From positions 31,567,501 through 31,631,500 of the forward strand of contig NC_088303.1 of assembly GCF_032854445.1 (NCBI RefSeq): 64,000 bases of DNA, written 5' to 3'. Source of the stretch: Liolophura sinensis. Taxonomy: Eukaryota > Mollusca > Polyplacophora > Chitonida > Chitonidae. The notes below the pieces were generated by a model. The model had not been told where the DNA came from. It saw nothing but the letters and a program-made list of their open reading frames with translations, and searched no databases. Both the position numbers and the translations under genes were made by a program. Positions 34,601-39,296 of this stretch are shown in pieces (position 1 is the stretch's first letter; every line of letters starts with the position of its first letter).

Positions 34601-37385
34601 GGGGGGGGGGGGGATCCAGGATCAATCCTGGGTCTGGGTCAGGTCACACCTAAGACCTTAAAAGAGGAAGTTTTAACTTCCTCGCTTGGCGTTCAGCAAT
34701 AAGGGGATAGTGCAACGACTGGTTGACCTGTATCAGTATAATGGCTCGGCCGGGGAGGCTTACTTGCCTGCGGTAAGCTGTCTCAATGAAACAGCACTAG
34801 ATACAAAAAACGATGGAAATCCGTCCTGCAACAAGGAGGCACATCTCTTACACCCTAAGGATTCCTTTGTGGTCATATGACTTAAAAATTGTTGAGTATG
34901 ACGTTAAACCCCAAGCACTCACTCACTCTTTCCATGTTCCTCCTGCCACAATACTAGCCGGCGTGATATAAGTGAAATGTTCTTGAGTACGGCTTAAAAC
35001 TCCAATCAAATAAATAAATAAATTGAGAATGTTACCACGGGCTCTGTCCAGTTTCCCCCCACCACAATGCTGGTCGGCATCTTGTTAATGAAATATTCTT
35101 GAATATGGCGTAAAACACAAATCGATTAAAATAAATAAACTACTGACTAAAGAACTAAAGACGTAAGAATTATCACCTGTTAAAGGTTCCAGTGTGGAAC
35201 CTGGATGACTTTGTGAGATTGATCTGAATAATTATGAATTTGAATCTTAAATACCCATAAGTGTACATTATTCAATTTCAGGGCAGGCATCACCTATGTC
35301 TCCGTCCACGACTGTTTCTGGACACATCCCTGTGATGTCGAGGTGATGAACAAGGTGAGTTTTCAGAATGAGATAGTGAAATAATTAGAACATATTTCTA
35401 CTCAACCAGCATAAAAAATCAGTTAAATTTACGCGGCAACAAAAATGAATAATTGTAGAAGTGTTTTTGGTGGCAAACTGTGCTAAATTATTAGATTATG
35501 GTGTTATTATTAATGCGTGTTAGCTGATTCATGTCAAGAAAATTCACATTTTAAAAGTGAATCGTATAATAGTGTATCTGTTACTTTGAAAGTTTCTTTG
35601 GGTGAGGGTTTTAGGTGATTGACTTGAATTTACTAGACAAAAGTCCTAGTACTGGTTGTATGTGTGAATCCACTGTCAGCTTTATATGTATGTATGTGAA
35701 TATGAAAGAAAGACATTTTGGAGTAGACCGCTTCAGTGGCCTAATGGTTAGAATGTCCACCTCAAAGTCTGCAGACCTGGGATCAAACCCAAGTCAGGTC
35801 ATACCAAAGACTTTAAAAATCGTTCTTGTTTGGAGCTCAGAGAGGTTAGAGCAAGGAAACAGGACTGGTTGGCCCGGTGTCAGTATAATGGGACTGGAAC
35901 CGGTGTCATGTCTGGTGTCTTCAGCATGATGCTTCAGTGCCGGCTGGACTGTGGGGGGAATGGACGCCCTCTTACAAGAAGACACAGTATATGTTCATGC
36001 ACCTGACTCCTCGTCCTTCACATTACTGAGAAATTGTTAAGCACAATGTGAAAGCCCACGCACATACATACATACATTCAATACGAGCATACATACATTC
36101 AATACGAGCATACATACATTCAATACGAGCATACATACATACAATACGAGCATACATACCTTCACTACGAGCATACATACTATACCAACATCCTTTCTTC
36201 CTTGCAGATAACCAGGGAGCAGTTTGTGGCTTTGCATGAGCAGCCCATACTGGAGGAGCTCTCCAAGTACCTAGTAGAGAAGTTTGGGTCCAGCTTTGAC
36301 AGCCCCACCCATCAACCACCAGATGAGGCCAAATCGCACAAGTTCCTAGACAGTATTCTCAGACAGGTCCCACAAAAAGGTAAGCCATTTGTGTTAATTA
36401 AACTTTTGAAATTTGAAAAGTACTTACAGCTTAAGAGAATTTTATAATGCACAATTTAAATATAAATGATATGTGTACATGTATATCACTTTAGTTTGCT
36501 AAACAGTGAACGACAAGCGTTAGGCACAATTTCATGAACTCATTAAAAGTTTTCATCTGATATGCAGTAAACAGCCAAAAATGTTGGATTTTAGATAATC
36601 AGCTTGATTATTAGTTGTCCCTAGAGTATCATTTTAAACCAATTTTCATGCCGTCAGTGACAGGCATGACAGTGTACAAAACCTGAACTGAACTGTAACT
36701 GTTGTTTACAAGGATGAAAACATTCTGTTATTTATGTGAAGGTAAAATGTCAGGATTTCCTTCACTGATACAAGTGATAGTTCGCACAATTAGATATCCC
36801 TTTTCTTATTACATTTTGATATTTTACACCCAGAAACCATGGCATCAAAAAAAAGATGTTTTGAGACGTAACAATCCGAGCTCAGTCTGATGGCGTCATA
36901 TTCAAATTTTAGGCAGCTTTAACATTCCTACTTCATGCAACAAGACATGACATTAAATAAGATGGCATGTACAATCTAAAGCTTTATACATAAGCCTGTG
37001 AAGGCCTGCAGCTAAAGCATTGCTTAATGATAGTGCCAAAAATAGAAATAATAATTAGAATATTGCACAATGAAGGTTGAATGCCATAAATATTTTTCCA
37101 GCGAACGATGGAATTGATAACTCACTCAGTGTGATCCTCTGTTTATTTTGCTGTGTTGGTTTGTAGGATTATTTCGACCTCCCAATCAAAAAAACATTTG
37201 TGATGTACAACCGTCACTGTGTGATATTCTAATTGTTTTTTATATTTTAACAATATTGTGATTTTATGTCTCCATCTCAGTGTGGTGATAGTTCTTTTCC
37301 TTTTTTTTTTTCTTTCTTTTTTTCTTCATCCACAGGGGATTTTGATCTCAACAACGTATTAAAGTCCACGTACTTCTTCAGCTAA
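1531..37385 (+). CDS. POLRMT: POLRMT, mitochondrial single-subunit DNA-directed RNA polymerase (31 coding exons, 5' end incomplete)
   Basis: This enzyme transcribes mitochondrial DNA and makes replication primers in the matrix, working with TFAM and TFB2M in animals. Thirty-one GT-AG exons chain without a phase conflict and give about 1425 residues plus a missing first exon; the human protein has 1230. In order: a Ser/Thr-rich, charged N-terminal region (residues 1-362), a PPR-like and N-terminal domain (about 400-800), and the T7-type catalytic domain (about 960-1425). Visible signatures are [19 protein letters not shown] (fingers/template strand), [27 protein letters not shown], motif A with Asp at residue 1113, O-helix Arg1178, Lys1182 and Tyr1190, motif C HD at 1337-1338, and C-terminal STYFFS. 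No frameshift or missing catalytic residue was seen. Identification rests on my recall of human POLRMT and is very secure for the C-terminal two thirds. The extra length lies mostly in exon 2. Confidence 0.97.
2778..3150 (+). mobile_element. SINE family A copy interrupted by a MITE
   Basis: tRNA-like head before 2825 and body/tail from about 2957 (GTGAGTTCAAGTCC, then CTTGAGCACGGCGTAAAA and an AAAT tail). It ends about 30 bp before exon 2. Confidence 0.8.
2826..2956 (+). mobile_element. small MITE nested in a SINE
   Basis: Starts GAGGCCGTTTCACAAAATGA and ends TTTGAGAAACGGGGCCCTC, which are imperfect inverted repeats. About 131 bp, inserted in the SINE between its tRNA-like head and the CTCTCACC block. 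Confidence 0.7.
3178..4098 (+). CDS. POLRMT: POLRMT large exon 2 (poorly conserved N-terminal extension)
   Basis: Long open frame of 307 residues between acceptor AACAG at 3177 and donor AAAAAG|GTAGGC. It is Ser-, Glu- and His-rich with low predicted order. Parts such as [20 protein letters not shown] are more structured, and a KKKK run lies near the end ([10 protein letters not shown]). It accounts for most of the excess over the human enzyme. An internal Met at 3192 could be mistaken for the start, but the open frame and matched phase argue for splicing to the upstream exon. Confidence 0.85.
4212..4390 (+). mobile_element. SINE family C, headless fragment
   Basis: GGTCATACCAAAGACTTTTA, then CTGAGAGGTTAGAGCAAGAA and CAGTATAATGTGACTGGG, the family C body without the tRNA-like head. 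Confidence 0.75.
4935..5190 (+). mobile_element. SINE family A, near full length
   Basis: Head TGGCTCAGTCGGTTAGCGCG with B-box-like GTGAGTTCAAGTCC, GC-rich middle, and tail GCGTAAAACGCCAATCA followed by poly-A. Open frames across it are not genes. AACAATGT flanks both ends. Confidence 0.9.
5876..5994 (+). CDS. POLRMT: POLRMT exon 3
   Basis: Follows a T-rich tract ending TTAAAG. Encodes [20 protein letters not shown] then [20 protein letters not shown], the helix entering the PPR-like region. Donor is ATG|GTAAAG, phase 0. The GT-containing frame continues open past the donor only by chance. Confidence 0.85.
6699..6851 (+). CDS. POLRMT: POLRMT exon 4 (PPR-like region)
   Basis: Fifty-one codons, phase 0 at both ends (TTCCAG|GTT ... 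CAG|GTACAG). The end, [14 protein letters not shown], matches the human MYNAVMLGWARQ segment that forms a pentatricopeptide-like helix pair. Confidence 0.93.
6960..7107 (+). mobile_element. piggyBac-like MITE
   Basis: 148 bp flanked on both sides by TTAA (6956-6959 and 7108-7111). Termini AGGGATACAGAATC and GATTCTGTATCCCT are perfect inverted repeats. TTAA target sites are typical of piggyBac. A diverged similar right end occurs near 56130 (ATTCTACATCCCTTTAA). Confidence 0.85.
7420..7692 (+). mobile_element. SINE family A, full length with target duplication
   Basis: CTTTGCTGATTGG occurs at 7407-7419 and again at 7693-7705, flanking head, body and an AAAT tail. A clear retroposition signature about 110 bp before exon 5. 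Confidence 0.93.
7817..7975 (+). CDS. POLRMT: POLRMT exon 5 (PPR motif)
   Basis: Fifty-three codons, phase 0, acceptor GTTCAG and donor GAT|GTAAGC. Contains [20 protein letters not shown], a classical PPR half that corresponds to human VKDAGLTPDLLSYAAALQCM, followed by GRQK as in human GRQD. Confidence 0.96.
8750..8818 (+). CDS. POLRMT: POLRMT exon 6
   Basis: Short 23-codon exon, phase 0, TTGTAG|AAT ... CAG|GTGGGT. The peptide [20 protein letters not shown] corresponds by position and pattern to the human LFTAVLLSEEDRATVLKA helix after the PPR motifs. Confidence 0.85.
9143..9247 (+). CDS. POLRMT: POLRMT exon 7
   Basis: Thirty-five codons, phase 0, GATAG|GCC ... CAG|GTATTT. Encodes [20 protein letters not shown], aligning by position with human VKPTFSLPPQLPPPVNTSKLL. 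Confidence 0.85.
9343..9446 (+). mobile_element. SINE family A tail fragment
   Basis: GGGCTCTGCCCAG to CACCAGACAAATAAATAAAT; 5' truncated. Confidence 0.75.
9545..10110. repeat. tandem duplication of a hairpin-containing segment
   Basis: Two units (about 9545-9808 and 9809-10110) share TTAGTTAYARGGTTACAAAG, GATACGSAAATATAT, a CTCAAATGACCCAYCRATTC-like block and TTCAGCAAACACAT-like block. Each unit has an inverted-repeat core; the second is perfect. It occupies most of the intron before exon 8. Confidence 0.7.
9807..9934. repeat. perfect palindrome, 60-bp arms and 8-bp loop
   Basis: Arms 9807-9866 and 9875-9934 are exact reverse complements as far as I can check base by base; the loop is CTCGTGAA. 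In RNA it would form a long hairpin within POLRMT intron 7. Confidence 0.95.
10249..10398 (+). CDS. POLRMT: POLRMT exon 8
   Basis: Fifty codons, phase 0, ACACAG|GTT ... ATG|GTTAGT. Contains [20 protein letters not shown] and [14 protein letters not shown], matching human LKTLQCLFEKQLHMELASRV and the following VEKP segment. It lies about 150 bp after a duplicated hairpin repeat. Confidence 0.92.
10790..11016 (+). mobile_element. MITE with 5-bp target duplication
   Basis: 227 bp between AGTTA repeats (10785-10789 and 11017-11021). Inverted termini CAGGGCCATATC and GATATGGCCCTG. No open frame of note. Confidence 0.8.
11346..11439 (+). CDS. POLRMT: POLRMT exon 9
   Basis: TTGTAG|AGG ... AAAG|GTATTC, ends in phase 1. 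Encodes [19 protein letters not shown] then a basic helix, parallel to human LKTLRDQWEKALCRAL. Confidence 0.9.
11937..13262. repeat. minisatellite, about 18-20 bp unit (TTGTTGATTGTATGTCTG type)
   Basis: About 1.3 kb of variants of TTGTTGATTGTATGTCTGC, some units extended by ACATGTATTTCTGCC. Its minus-strand 126-codon open frame (NKQTYNQQ repeats) is a by-product. It fills most of intron 9. Confidence 0.95.
13274..13347 (+). CDS. POLRMT: POLRMT exon 10
   Basis: Starts in phase with exon 9 (G|GT). Encodes [20 protein letters not shown], matching human RFSLYPFLCLLDEREVVRML. The upstream intron is a 1.3 kb minisatellite that stops about 12 bp before the acceptor. Confidence 0.95.
13405..13612 (+). 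mobile_element. MITE-like element (plus orientation)
   Basis: Flanked by TA. Termini CCCTAATTCTTCTAAT and TTTGAAGAAATAGGG are inverted. Matches 19996-20213 in the opposite orientation, including GTTGTTCATTAGATGGT and GGCTAAAATGAGCAG. Confidence 0.85.
13660..13803. repeat. 72-bp tandem duplication
   Basis: Two units that both contain TCTCTTTATGA, GATCAAAAGTTGCAGCACAA and GATCTAGTGATCT, differing at a few bases. Confidence 0.9.
13942..14073 (+). CDS. POLRMT: POLRMT exon 11
   Basis: Forty-four codons, phase 0, ATTACAG|GAA ... AAG|GTGTGT. Encodes [20 protein letters not shown] and a basic helix, equivalent to human VLQALPAQGESFTTLARELS. Confidence 0.9.
14851..15180 (+). mobile_element. SINE family C, full length
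   Basis: tRNA-like head GGTGGCCTAGTGGTGGGAGT with B-box GGGATCAAACCCGGGTC, body CTGAGAGGTTAGAGCAAGGA, and GAAGACACAGTATATG near the 3' end. Confidence 0.88.
15225..15706. repeat. minisatellite, 15-19 bp unit (CATGTGTTAGACCTTTTC type)
   Basis: About 480 bp of alternating CATGTTAGACCTTTTC and CATGTGTTAGACCTTTTC units. It ends in TTTTCCATTGCAG, which leads into the decayed exon-12 copy. Confidence 0.95.
15719..15765 (+). pseudogene. decayed tandem copy of the exon 12 start
   Basis: After a CAG acceptor it repeats ACTGTCAACCT, GTGTACTGAAGCATTATG and TCAATGGA of the real exon (15807), but has an in-frame TGA after eight codons. Confidence 0.7.
15807..15923 (+). CDS. POLRMT: POLRMT exon 12
   Basis: Thirty-nine codons, phase 0, TTGTAG|ACT ... 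CTG|GTATGT. Encodes [20 protein letters not shown] and then [16 protein letters not shown] decayed copy of its 5' end, with its own CAG, lies about 90 bp upstream. Confidence 0.88.
16405..16557 (+). mobile_element. SINE family A, 5' truncated
   Basis: Starts at GACGTGGGAAGG, ends in ATTCTTGAGTACAG and AAAT repeats. Diverged. Confidence 0.75.
16678..16719 (+). CDS. POLRMT: POLRMT exon 13 (micro-exon, 14 codons)
   Basis: ATTCAG|GAT ... GGC|GTAAGT. Encodes [19 protein letters not shown] corresponds to human EQPWPLP. Phase 0 on both sides. Confidence 0.85.
17068..17144 (+). CDS. POLRMT: POLRMT exon 14
   Basis: ATGACAG|TTG ... ACAG|GTATGA, ends in phase 2. Encodes [20 protein letters not shown], matching human LGKLLAEMLVQATQMP. 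Confidence 0.93.
17418..17774 (+). mobile_element. SINE family B, full length with 15-bp target duplication
   Basis: CTTACTTCCTCACCG at 17403-17417 and 17775-17789. Head GATAGCACAGTTGGGTAGAG, body TAAAAGAGGAAGTTTTAACT and CGTCCTGCAACAAGGAGGC, tail TTGTTAAGTATGACGTTAAA and CACT repeats. Confidence 0.93.
17816..17882 (+). CDS. POLRMT: POLRMT exon 15
   Basis: TTTCCAG|A AGG ... AAG|GTACGT. Encodes [20 protein letters not shown], equivalent to human SRLVPVLYHVYSFRNVQQIG. A complete tRNA-headed SINE with a 15-bp target duplication sits about 25 bp upstream. Confidence 0.92.
18195..18330 (+). CDS. POLRMT: POLRMT exon 16
   Basis: CTTCAG|CCC ... TCTG|GTAAGT, ends in phase 1. Encodes [20 protein letters not shown] and then [20 protein letters not shown], matching human VDVPMLCPPLPWTSPHSGAF. 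Confidence 0.97.
18563..18714 (+). mobile_element. SINE family A, 5' truncated
   Basis: GTGAGTTCAAGTCCAGCTCA to ATCAGTCAAGTAAATAAATC, with an internal deletion between body and tail. Confidence 0.8.
19214..19347 (+). CDS. POLRMT: POLRMT exon 17
   Basis: TTATCAG|CT CAG ... CCT|GTGAGT. Encodes [19 protein letters not shown], then [20 protein letters not shown], matching human LHGALDALTQLGNCAWRVNG. Confidence 0.97.
19665..19765 (+). CDS. POLRMT: POLRMT exon 18
   Basis: TTTCAG|ATG ... CCAA|GTAAGA, ends in phase 2. Encodes [20 protein letters not shown] and [14 protein letters not shown], matching human VLDLVLQLFQAKGCPQLGVP and APPSEAPQPP. Confidence 0.97.
19996..20213 (-). mobile_element. MITE-like element (minus orientation)
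   Basis: Flanked by TA (19994-19995, 20214-20215). Reverse-complement copy of 13405-13612. Confidence 0.85.
20232..20475 (+). mobile_element. SINE family A, diverged full-length copy
   Basis: GGGGCCTCCATGGCCAAGGG head, CCAGCTCATCCTGGCTTCCT body, GAAATGTCATTGAGTACACC tail. Confidence 0.8.
20690..20810 (+). CDS. POLRMT: POLRMT exon 19
   Basis: TTTCAG|G ACG ... AAG|GTATGC. Encodes a charged helix and then [19 protein letters not shown], matching human REMHSLRAEALYRLSLAQH. The following intron is 2.4 kb and carries a SINE. Confidence 0.97.
20811..23259. other. POLRMT intron 19
   Basis: 2.4 kb. Carries one SINE A copy (22019-22282) and a Cys-rich open stretch after a possible acceptor (22817-22957, [14 protein letters not shown] to TAA) that is not supported as a POLRMT exon. 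Otherwise no recognised feature. Confidence 0.6.
22019..22282 (+). mobile_element. SINE family A with target duplication
   Basis: AATGACATG precedes (22010-22018) and follows (22284-22292) the copy. The head lacks several bases of the A-box region. Confidence 0.9.
23260..23344 (+). CDS. POLRMT: POLRMT exon 20 (DFRGR motif)
   Basis: TTTTCAG|TTT ... TTAG|GTTTGT, ends in phase 1. Encodes [20 protein letters not shown] and CPPHFNHL, almost identical to human. DFRGR is the conserved element of T7-like polymerases (DWRGR in T7) that contacts template and DNA-RNA hybrid. Confidence 0.99.
23415..24062. repeat. minisatellite, about 40 bp unit (TTCCATTTGGATGGTTGATT)
   Basis: About 650 bp of TGTCTGTTCCATTTGGATGG plus TTGATTGTCTGTGTGATTGG variants between exons 20 and 21. 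Open frames over it on both strands (NGTDN and PFGWLIV repeats) are by-products. Confidence 0.95.
24652..25275. mobile_element. MITE with about 54-bp inverted termini and a minisatellite interior
   Basis: Left arm 24652-24706 (TAGAAATAAAATGTAG ... AAATCACCTAGACAATGCAC) is the inverse of 25220-25275 (GTGCATTATCTAGGTGATTT ... CTACGTTTTATTTCCTA). Between them are about 23 units of 23 bp (GCAGACAGGAGTTGTCATGC). The repeat unit is made from the inner end of the terminal repeat. Confidence 0.88.
25542..25653 (+). CDS. POLRMT: POLRMT exon 21
   Basis: CCACAG|GA AGT ... AAAAG|GTATGG. Encodes [20 protein letters not shown] and [18 protein letters not shown], near-identical to human. The 2.2 kb intron before it carries two minisatellites. 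Confidence 0.99.
26309..26387 (+). CDS. POLRMT: POLRMT exon 22
   Basis: TTCTAG|G TCA ... ACG|GTAGGC. Encodes [20 protein letters not shown] and ADKPLT, matching human RLAFAEEVMDDILDSADQPL. It is followed by the longest POLRMT intron (3.4 kb). Confidence 0.98.
26597..26951 (+). mobile_element. SINE family B, full length
   Basis: Head CCGGATAGCACAGTTGGTAG, B-box-like GGATCAATCC, tail TTGTTGAGTACGACGTTAAA and CACT repeats. Flanked by ACTTTTTATGGGG / ACTTTTATGGGG. Confidence 0.92.
27284..27322 (+). other. possible cryptic first exon inside POLRMT intron 22
   Basis: ATG in a good context (AAAATGG) gives [13 protein letters not shown] and meets CAG|GTATGC in phase 0. It does not fit POLRMT, whose exons 22 and 23 join directly. 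It may be a nested gene start, a transposed fragment, or chance. Confidence 0.15.
28777..29048 (+). mobile_element. SINE family A, full length with target duplication
   Basis: ACAAGAAAGCT at 28766-28776 and 29049-29059. Head CTCTGTGGCTCAGTTGGCTA, AAAT tail. Confidence 0.93.
29746..29868 (+). CDS. POLRMT: POLRMT exon 23
   Basis: Acceptor CTGAAG, donor CATCAG|GTACGC, 41 codons. Encodes [20 protein letters not shown] and ends in SHFPVHQ just before the motif A aspartate. Its 3' end and donor are repeated in tandem in the intron. Confidence 0.99.
29826..29995. repeat. tandem duplication of the exon 23 3' end with its donor
   Basis: About 2.3 units of 70-80 bp, each with AGGGGMCCCCAC, CAGTTCATCAG or TAGTCCATCAG, GTACGC, and ACATGTACAT. 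The first unit includes real coding sequence; the second keeps CATCAG|GTACGC in the intron. Confidence 0.8.
30046..30345 (+). mobile_element. SINE family C next to the exon 24 acceptor
   Basis: Head GGTGGCCTTACAGTTAAAGA, B-box GAGATCAAACCCGG, tail TGAAAAATTGTTAAGTACAA followed by CT repeats that reach to within about 10 bp of the splice site at 30377. Confidence 0.88.
30378..30500 (+). CDS. POLRMT: POLRMT exon 24 (catalytic motif A)
   Basis: TTGTAG|GAT ... CTG|GTAAAA, 41 codons. Its first codon (30378-30380) is the motif A aspartate, one of two metal-binding catalytic residues, in the context [18 protein letters not shown]. The acceptor pyrimidine tract is a CT repeat at the end of a SINE. 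Confidence 0.99.
30741..30968 (+). mobile_element. SINE family A with internal deletions
   Basis: TTGGGGCCTTCGTGGCCTAG head, CCCAGGAGTCTCTCACCAAT body, CACCAATCAAATAAAG tail. Confidence 0.85.
31285..31530 (+). mobile_element. SINE family A, truncated within the A-box
   Basis: Begins CAACGCGCTAGTGTAGCG; the rest is close to the family consensus. AAAT tail. Confidence 0.9.
31740..31817 (+). CDS. POLRMT: POLRMT exon 25
   Basis: GTTAG|GTT ... AAG|GTAAGA, 26 codons. Encodes [20 protein letters not shown] and GYVRRK; the Arg at residue 1178 corresponds to T7 Arg627 at the start of the O-helix. Confidence 0.97.
32393..32436 (+). mobile_element. SINE family A tail fragment
   Basis: TATTCTCCAGTATGACGTAA and CACCAATCAAATAAAT. 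Confidence 0.6.
32480..32556. repeat. short tandem repeat forming the exon 26 acceptor
   Basis: Four copies of TTTCACCTTGACCT spaced 21-28 bp. The last continues into GCAG, the exon 26 splice site. Confidence 0.85.
32557..32745 (+). CDS. POLRMT: POLRMT exon 26 (O-helix / motif B)
   Basis: CTGCAG|GTT ... CAG|GTAAAG, 63 codons. Encodes [20 protein letters not shown]. Lys at 32563-32565 and Tyr at 32587-32589 match T7 Lys631 and Tyr639, which bind incoming NTP and discriminate ribose. Unusually GC-rich compared with flanking introns. Confidence 0.99.
32762..32977 (+). mobile_element. MITE-like element, copy 2
   Basis: About 216 bp between two TA dinucleotides (32760-32761 and 32978-32979). Termini CTGTAATTCTTCAACC and GGTTGAGGTATTAGGG are inverted. 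TA target sites suggest a Tc1/mariner-type partner. Lies just inside intron 26. Confidence 0.75.
33106..33211. repeat. 14-15 bp tandem repeat (TAGCCTTAACTGTC)
   Basis: About seven units varying as AACTGTCTAGCC, AACCGTCAAGCC and AACCATCAAGCC. Confidence 0.9.
33626..33783 (+). CDS. POLRMT: POLRMT exon 27
   Basis: TTCACAG|GAC. The donor is GA|GTAGGT, chosen because reading on meets TAG at once while phase 2 joins exon 28 correctly. Encodes [20 protein letters not shown] and [12 protein letters not shown], as in human. Confidence 0.96.
33880..34029 (+). mobile_element. SINE family A, 5' truncated
   Basis: GCAGCAACCTGTCGGTGGG to CACCAGTGAAATAAAT, filling much of intron 27. Confidence 0.82.
34155..34253 (+). 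CDS. POLRMT: POLRMT exon 28
   Basis: TTGACAG|A AAA ... TTACA|GTAAGT. Encodes [20 protein letters not shown] and [13 protein letters not shown], near-identical to human [20 protein letters not shown]. Confidence 0.99.
34465..35139 (+). mobile_element. three SINE A tails in tandem, the middle one split by SINE B
   Basis: Tails at 34465-34557, 34571-34589 plus 34926-35024, and 35036-35139. The first two share CTCTKTCCATGTTC and GAAATGTTCTTGAGTACGGC. Confidence 0.85.
34590..34925 (+). mobile_element. SINE family B, head replaced by a G-run, with 14-bp target duplication
   Basis: CTCTTTCCATGTTC at 34576-34589 and 34926-34939. Starts with about 20 G, then GGATCCAGGATCAATCCTGG; tail TTGTTGAGTATGACGTTAAA and CACT repeats. 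Confidence 0.93.
35282..35354 (+). CDS. POLRMT: POLRMT exon 29 (catalytic motif C)
   Basis: TTTCAG|G GCA ... AAG|GTGAGT. Encodes [20 protein letters not shown]. The His-Asp pair of motif C has Asp at 35310-35312 (T7 Asp812), the second metal-binding catalytic residue. Confidence 0.99.
35729..36056 (+). mobile_element. SINE family C, full length
   Basis: Head TCAGTGGCCTAATGGTTAGA, B-box GGGATCAAACCC, tail GAAATTGTTAAGCACAATGT, then the 21-bp array. Confidence 0.88.
36059..36182. repeat. 21-bp minisatellite (CATTCAATACGAGCATACATA)
   Basis: Five units plus an opening CATA run; it stops about 25 bp before the exon 30 acceptor. It probably grew out of the SINE tail. Confidence 0.93.
36208..36379 (+). 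CDS. POLRMT: POLRMT exon 30
   Basis: TTGCAG|ATA ... AAAG|GTAAGC, ends in phase 1. Encodes [20 protein letters not shown] and a thumb/C-terminal segment ending LRQVPQK, matching human CREQFVRLHSEPILQDLSRF. A 21-bp minisatellite lies just upstream. Confidence 0.98.
37336..37385 (+). CDS. POLRMT: POLRMT terminal exon 31
   Basis: CCACAG|GG GAT ... to TAA at 37383-37385. Encodes [16 protein letters not shown], matching the human C-terminus GAFDLEQVKRSTYFFS, so the stop is the natural one. Confidence 0.99.
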
Positions 37386-37842
37386 CATAACGCGTGTATG
37401 ACAGACATGGTGCTGACCAATGTGGTAACCTGGACATACCCATACTCACCTTGGTGAAGAAAGTGGGTCATTCAAGGTCAGACGTAATTATTATTACAGT
37501 GGACACACAAGTAGAAGTGGATATTCATTGTCCCCAGAATTTTATGGAGATTTTCAAGAAGCTGTAAGAAGTCGCTGTGATATATGTTCTGTATATCTTG
37601 GCCACAGCTTTAACTTGAAACATTGCTTTACAGTGAAGCCCGCGAAGCATGGTGTTTTTGGTGATTCAGTGCTTGTCAGGCTTCGTTATGACTTCAAGAA
37701 AACTACAAAGGCTGTTTTCGATCAACATTGCAAGCCAAGATTACAGCTTTCACTTGAATGAATCCCAACCAATTCATGTCAGGTCCAGAGTGAACTACAA
37801 GCAGGGACTAAACACCCAGGATATACACGTCCTCATATATAA

Positions 37843-37888
37843 AGGGAAATATTCTTAAGTATGGCATAAAACACCAATCAAATATAAT
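37843..37888 (+). mobile_element. SINE family A tail fragment
   Basis: GAAATATTCTTAAGTATGGC and CACCAATCAAATATAA within the presumed POLRMT 3' untranslated region. Confidence 0.7.
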
Positions 37889-37961
37889 AGATATATTTTA
37901 CCATTTCACCAGAGAAACAAAGTGTCAATCAGCATATAGTATTACGTGTACTCCTGTGTGT

Positions 37962-38250
37962 GGGGGGGGCCTCTGTGGCTCAGTTGGTTAGCGCGCTGGC
38001 GCAGCGTAATGACCTAAGAGTCTCTCACCAATGCGGTCCCTGTGATTTCAAGTCCAGCTCATGCTGGCTTCCTCTCTGGCCGTAAGTGGGAAGGCCTGTC
38101 AGCAACCTGCGAATGGTCGTGGGTTTCCCCCGGGCTGTGCCGGGTTTCCACCCACCATAATGCTGGTCGCCGTCGTATAAGTGAAATATTCTTGAGTACG
38201 GCATAAAACACCAATCAAATAAATAAATAAATAAATAAATAAATAAATAG
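37962..38250 (+). mobile_element. SINE family A, full length
   Basis: Head TCTGTGGCTCAGTTGGTTAG, tail GAGTACGGCATAAAACACCA and nine AAAT units. Flanks GTACTCCTGTGTGTG and GTACTTTTGTGTGT may be an aged target duplication. Confidence 0.92.
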
Positions 38251-39181
38251 TACTTTTGTGTGTACGTGTTTTGGATTCTGTATAATCCAAACAACACACA
38301 TGCACAATTTTACCATTTTGCCATATGTTAACTGTGGTTCCCCCACATGGTCACCTCAGTATGTCTGCATTTTTTTTTTTAAATGTCCACGAATTTATAT
38401 GCATTGATATTCAGTGACTGATAGTTGCCTCTGGAAATGTATATATAGGATAGAGTTGTTTGGCTACCTGGAGAGTGCCATCATAAGGTATGATGGTATC
38501 TTTAATACTAATTGCATTTAAGAGCATCTCAAACTATATGGAAAAAATATGGATAACCATGATATTAAAAGCGTACTCAATACAATAGGTAAAATTTGAA
38601 TAAAATATTTGGCTGTTCAGAGTTTATCATGTAGCTTATATAACATCTTCAAGAAAAGTTTATAACTTTATAAATTTATAATTTTATATTCACACTTAAA
38701 TATGTGAGGTTTGAATGTTGTTTTAACCAGTCTGAAGATTTGTGTGTAAGTTTTAGTGGCAATTGTTTATGATGTGGTGGTTTTAGTTTGTTGTTGTTGT
38801 TTGCTATTCATGTTGTTTGTACCCAAATTGGCGATTGCTTGTGACAAAATTCTTTTTGTTTTCTATTTATCATTTGTTTTCAATCGATAACAAATAATCA
38901 TGATGTTTGACTACAGATAAGTCAATAATTCGTGAAGAAGGCCTACACAAAGTCGGTTTACTTTGTTAAAAATGTGGGTAAAGTATGACTTACACACATC
39001 TATCAAGTTTTTATAAAATGAAAACGGGTTTGTACCGCAGATATTTATGCAAGGTCTGAGTTCAGTTAGAAGTTGAAGGAAAGTGGTCACTTGACAGAAA
39101 TAGCTTAGTATGACGGAAATTAGTACCATGTATGTTCATTGAAACTTATTCCTGTATATTGTGTAGACTCTTAATGCAAAC

Positions 39182-39296
39182 TGGGTTTCCCCCGGGCTCT
39201 GCCCGGTTTCCTCTCACCATAATGCTGGCCGCCGTCGTATAAGTGAAATATTCTTGAGTACGGCGTAAAACACCAATCAGAATAAATAAATAAATA
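39182..39296 (+). mobile_element. SINE family A, 5' truncated, close to consensus
   Basis: GGGTTTCCCCCGGGCTCTGC to CACCAATCAGAATAAAT. Confidence 0.85.
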
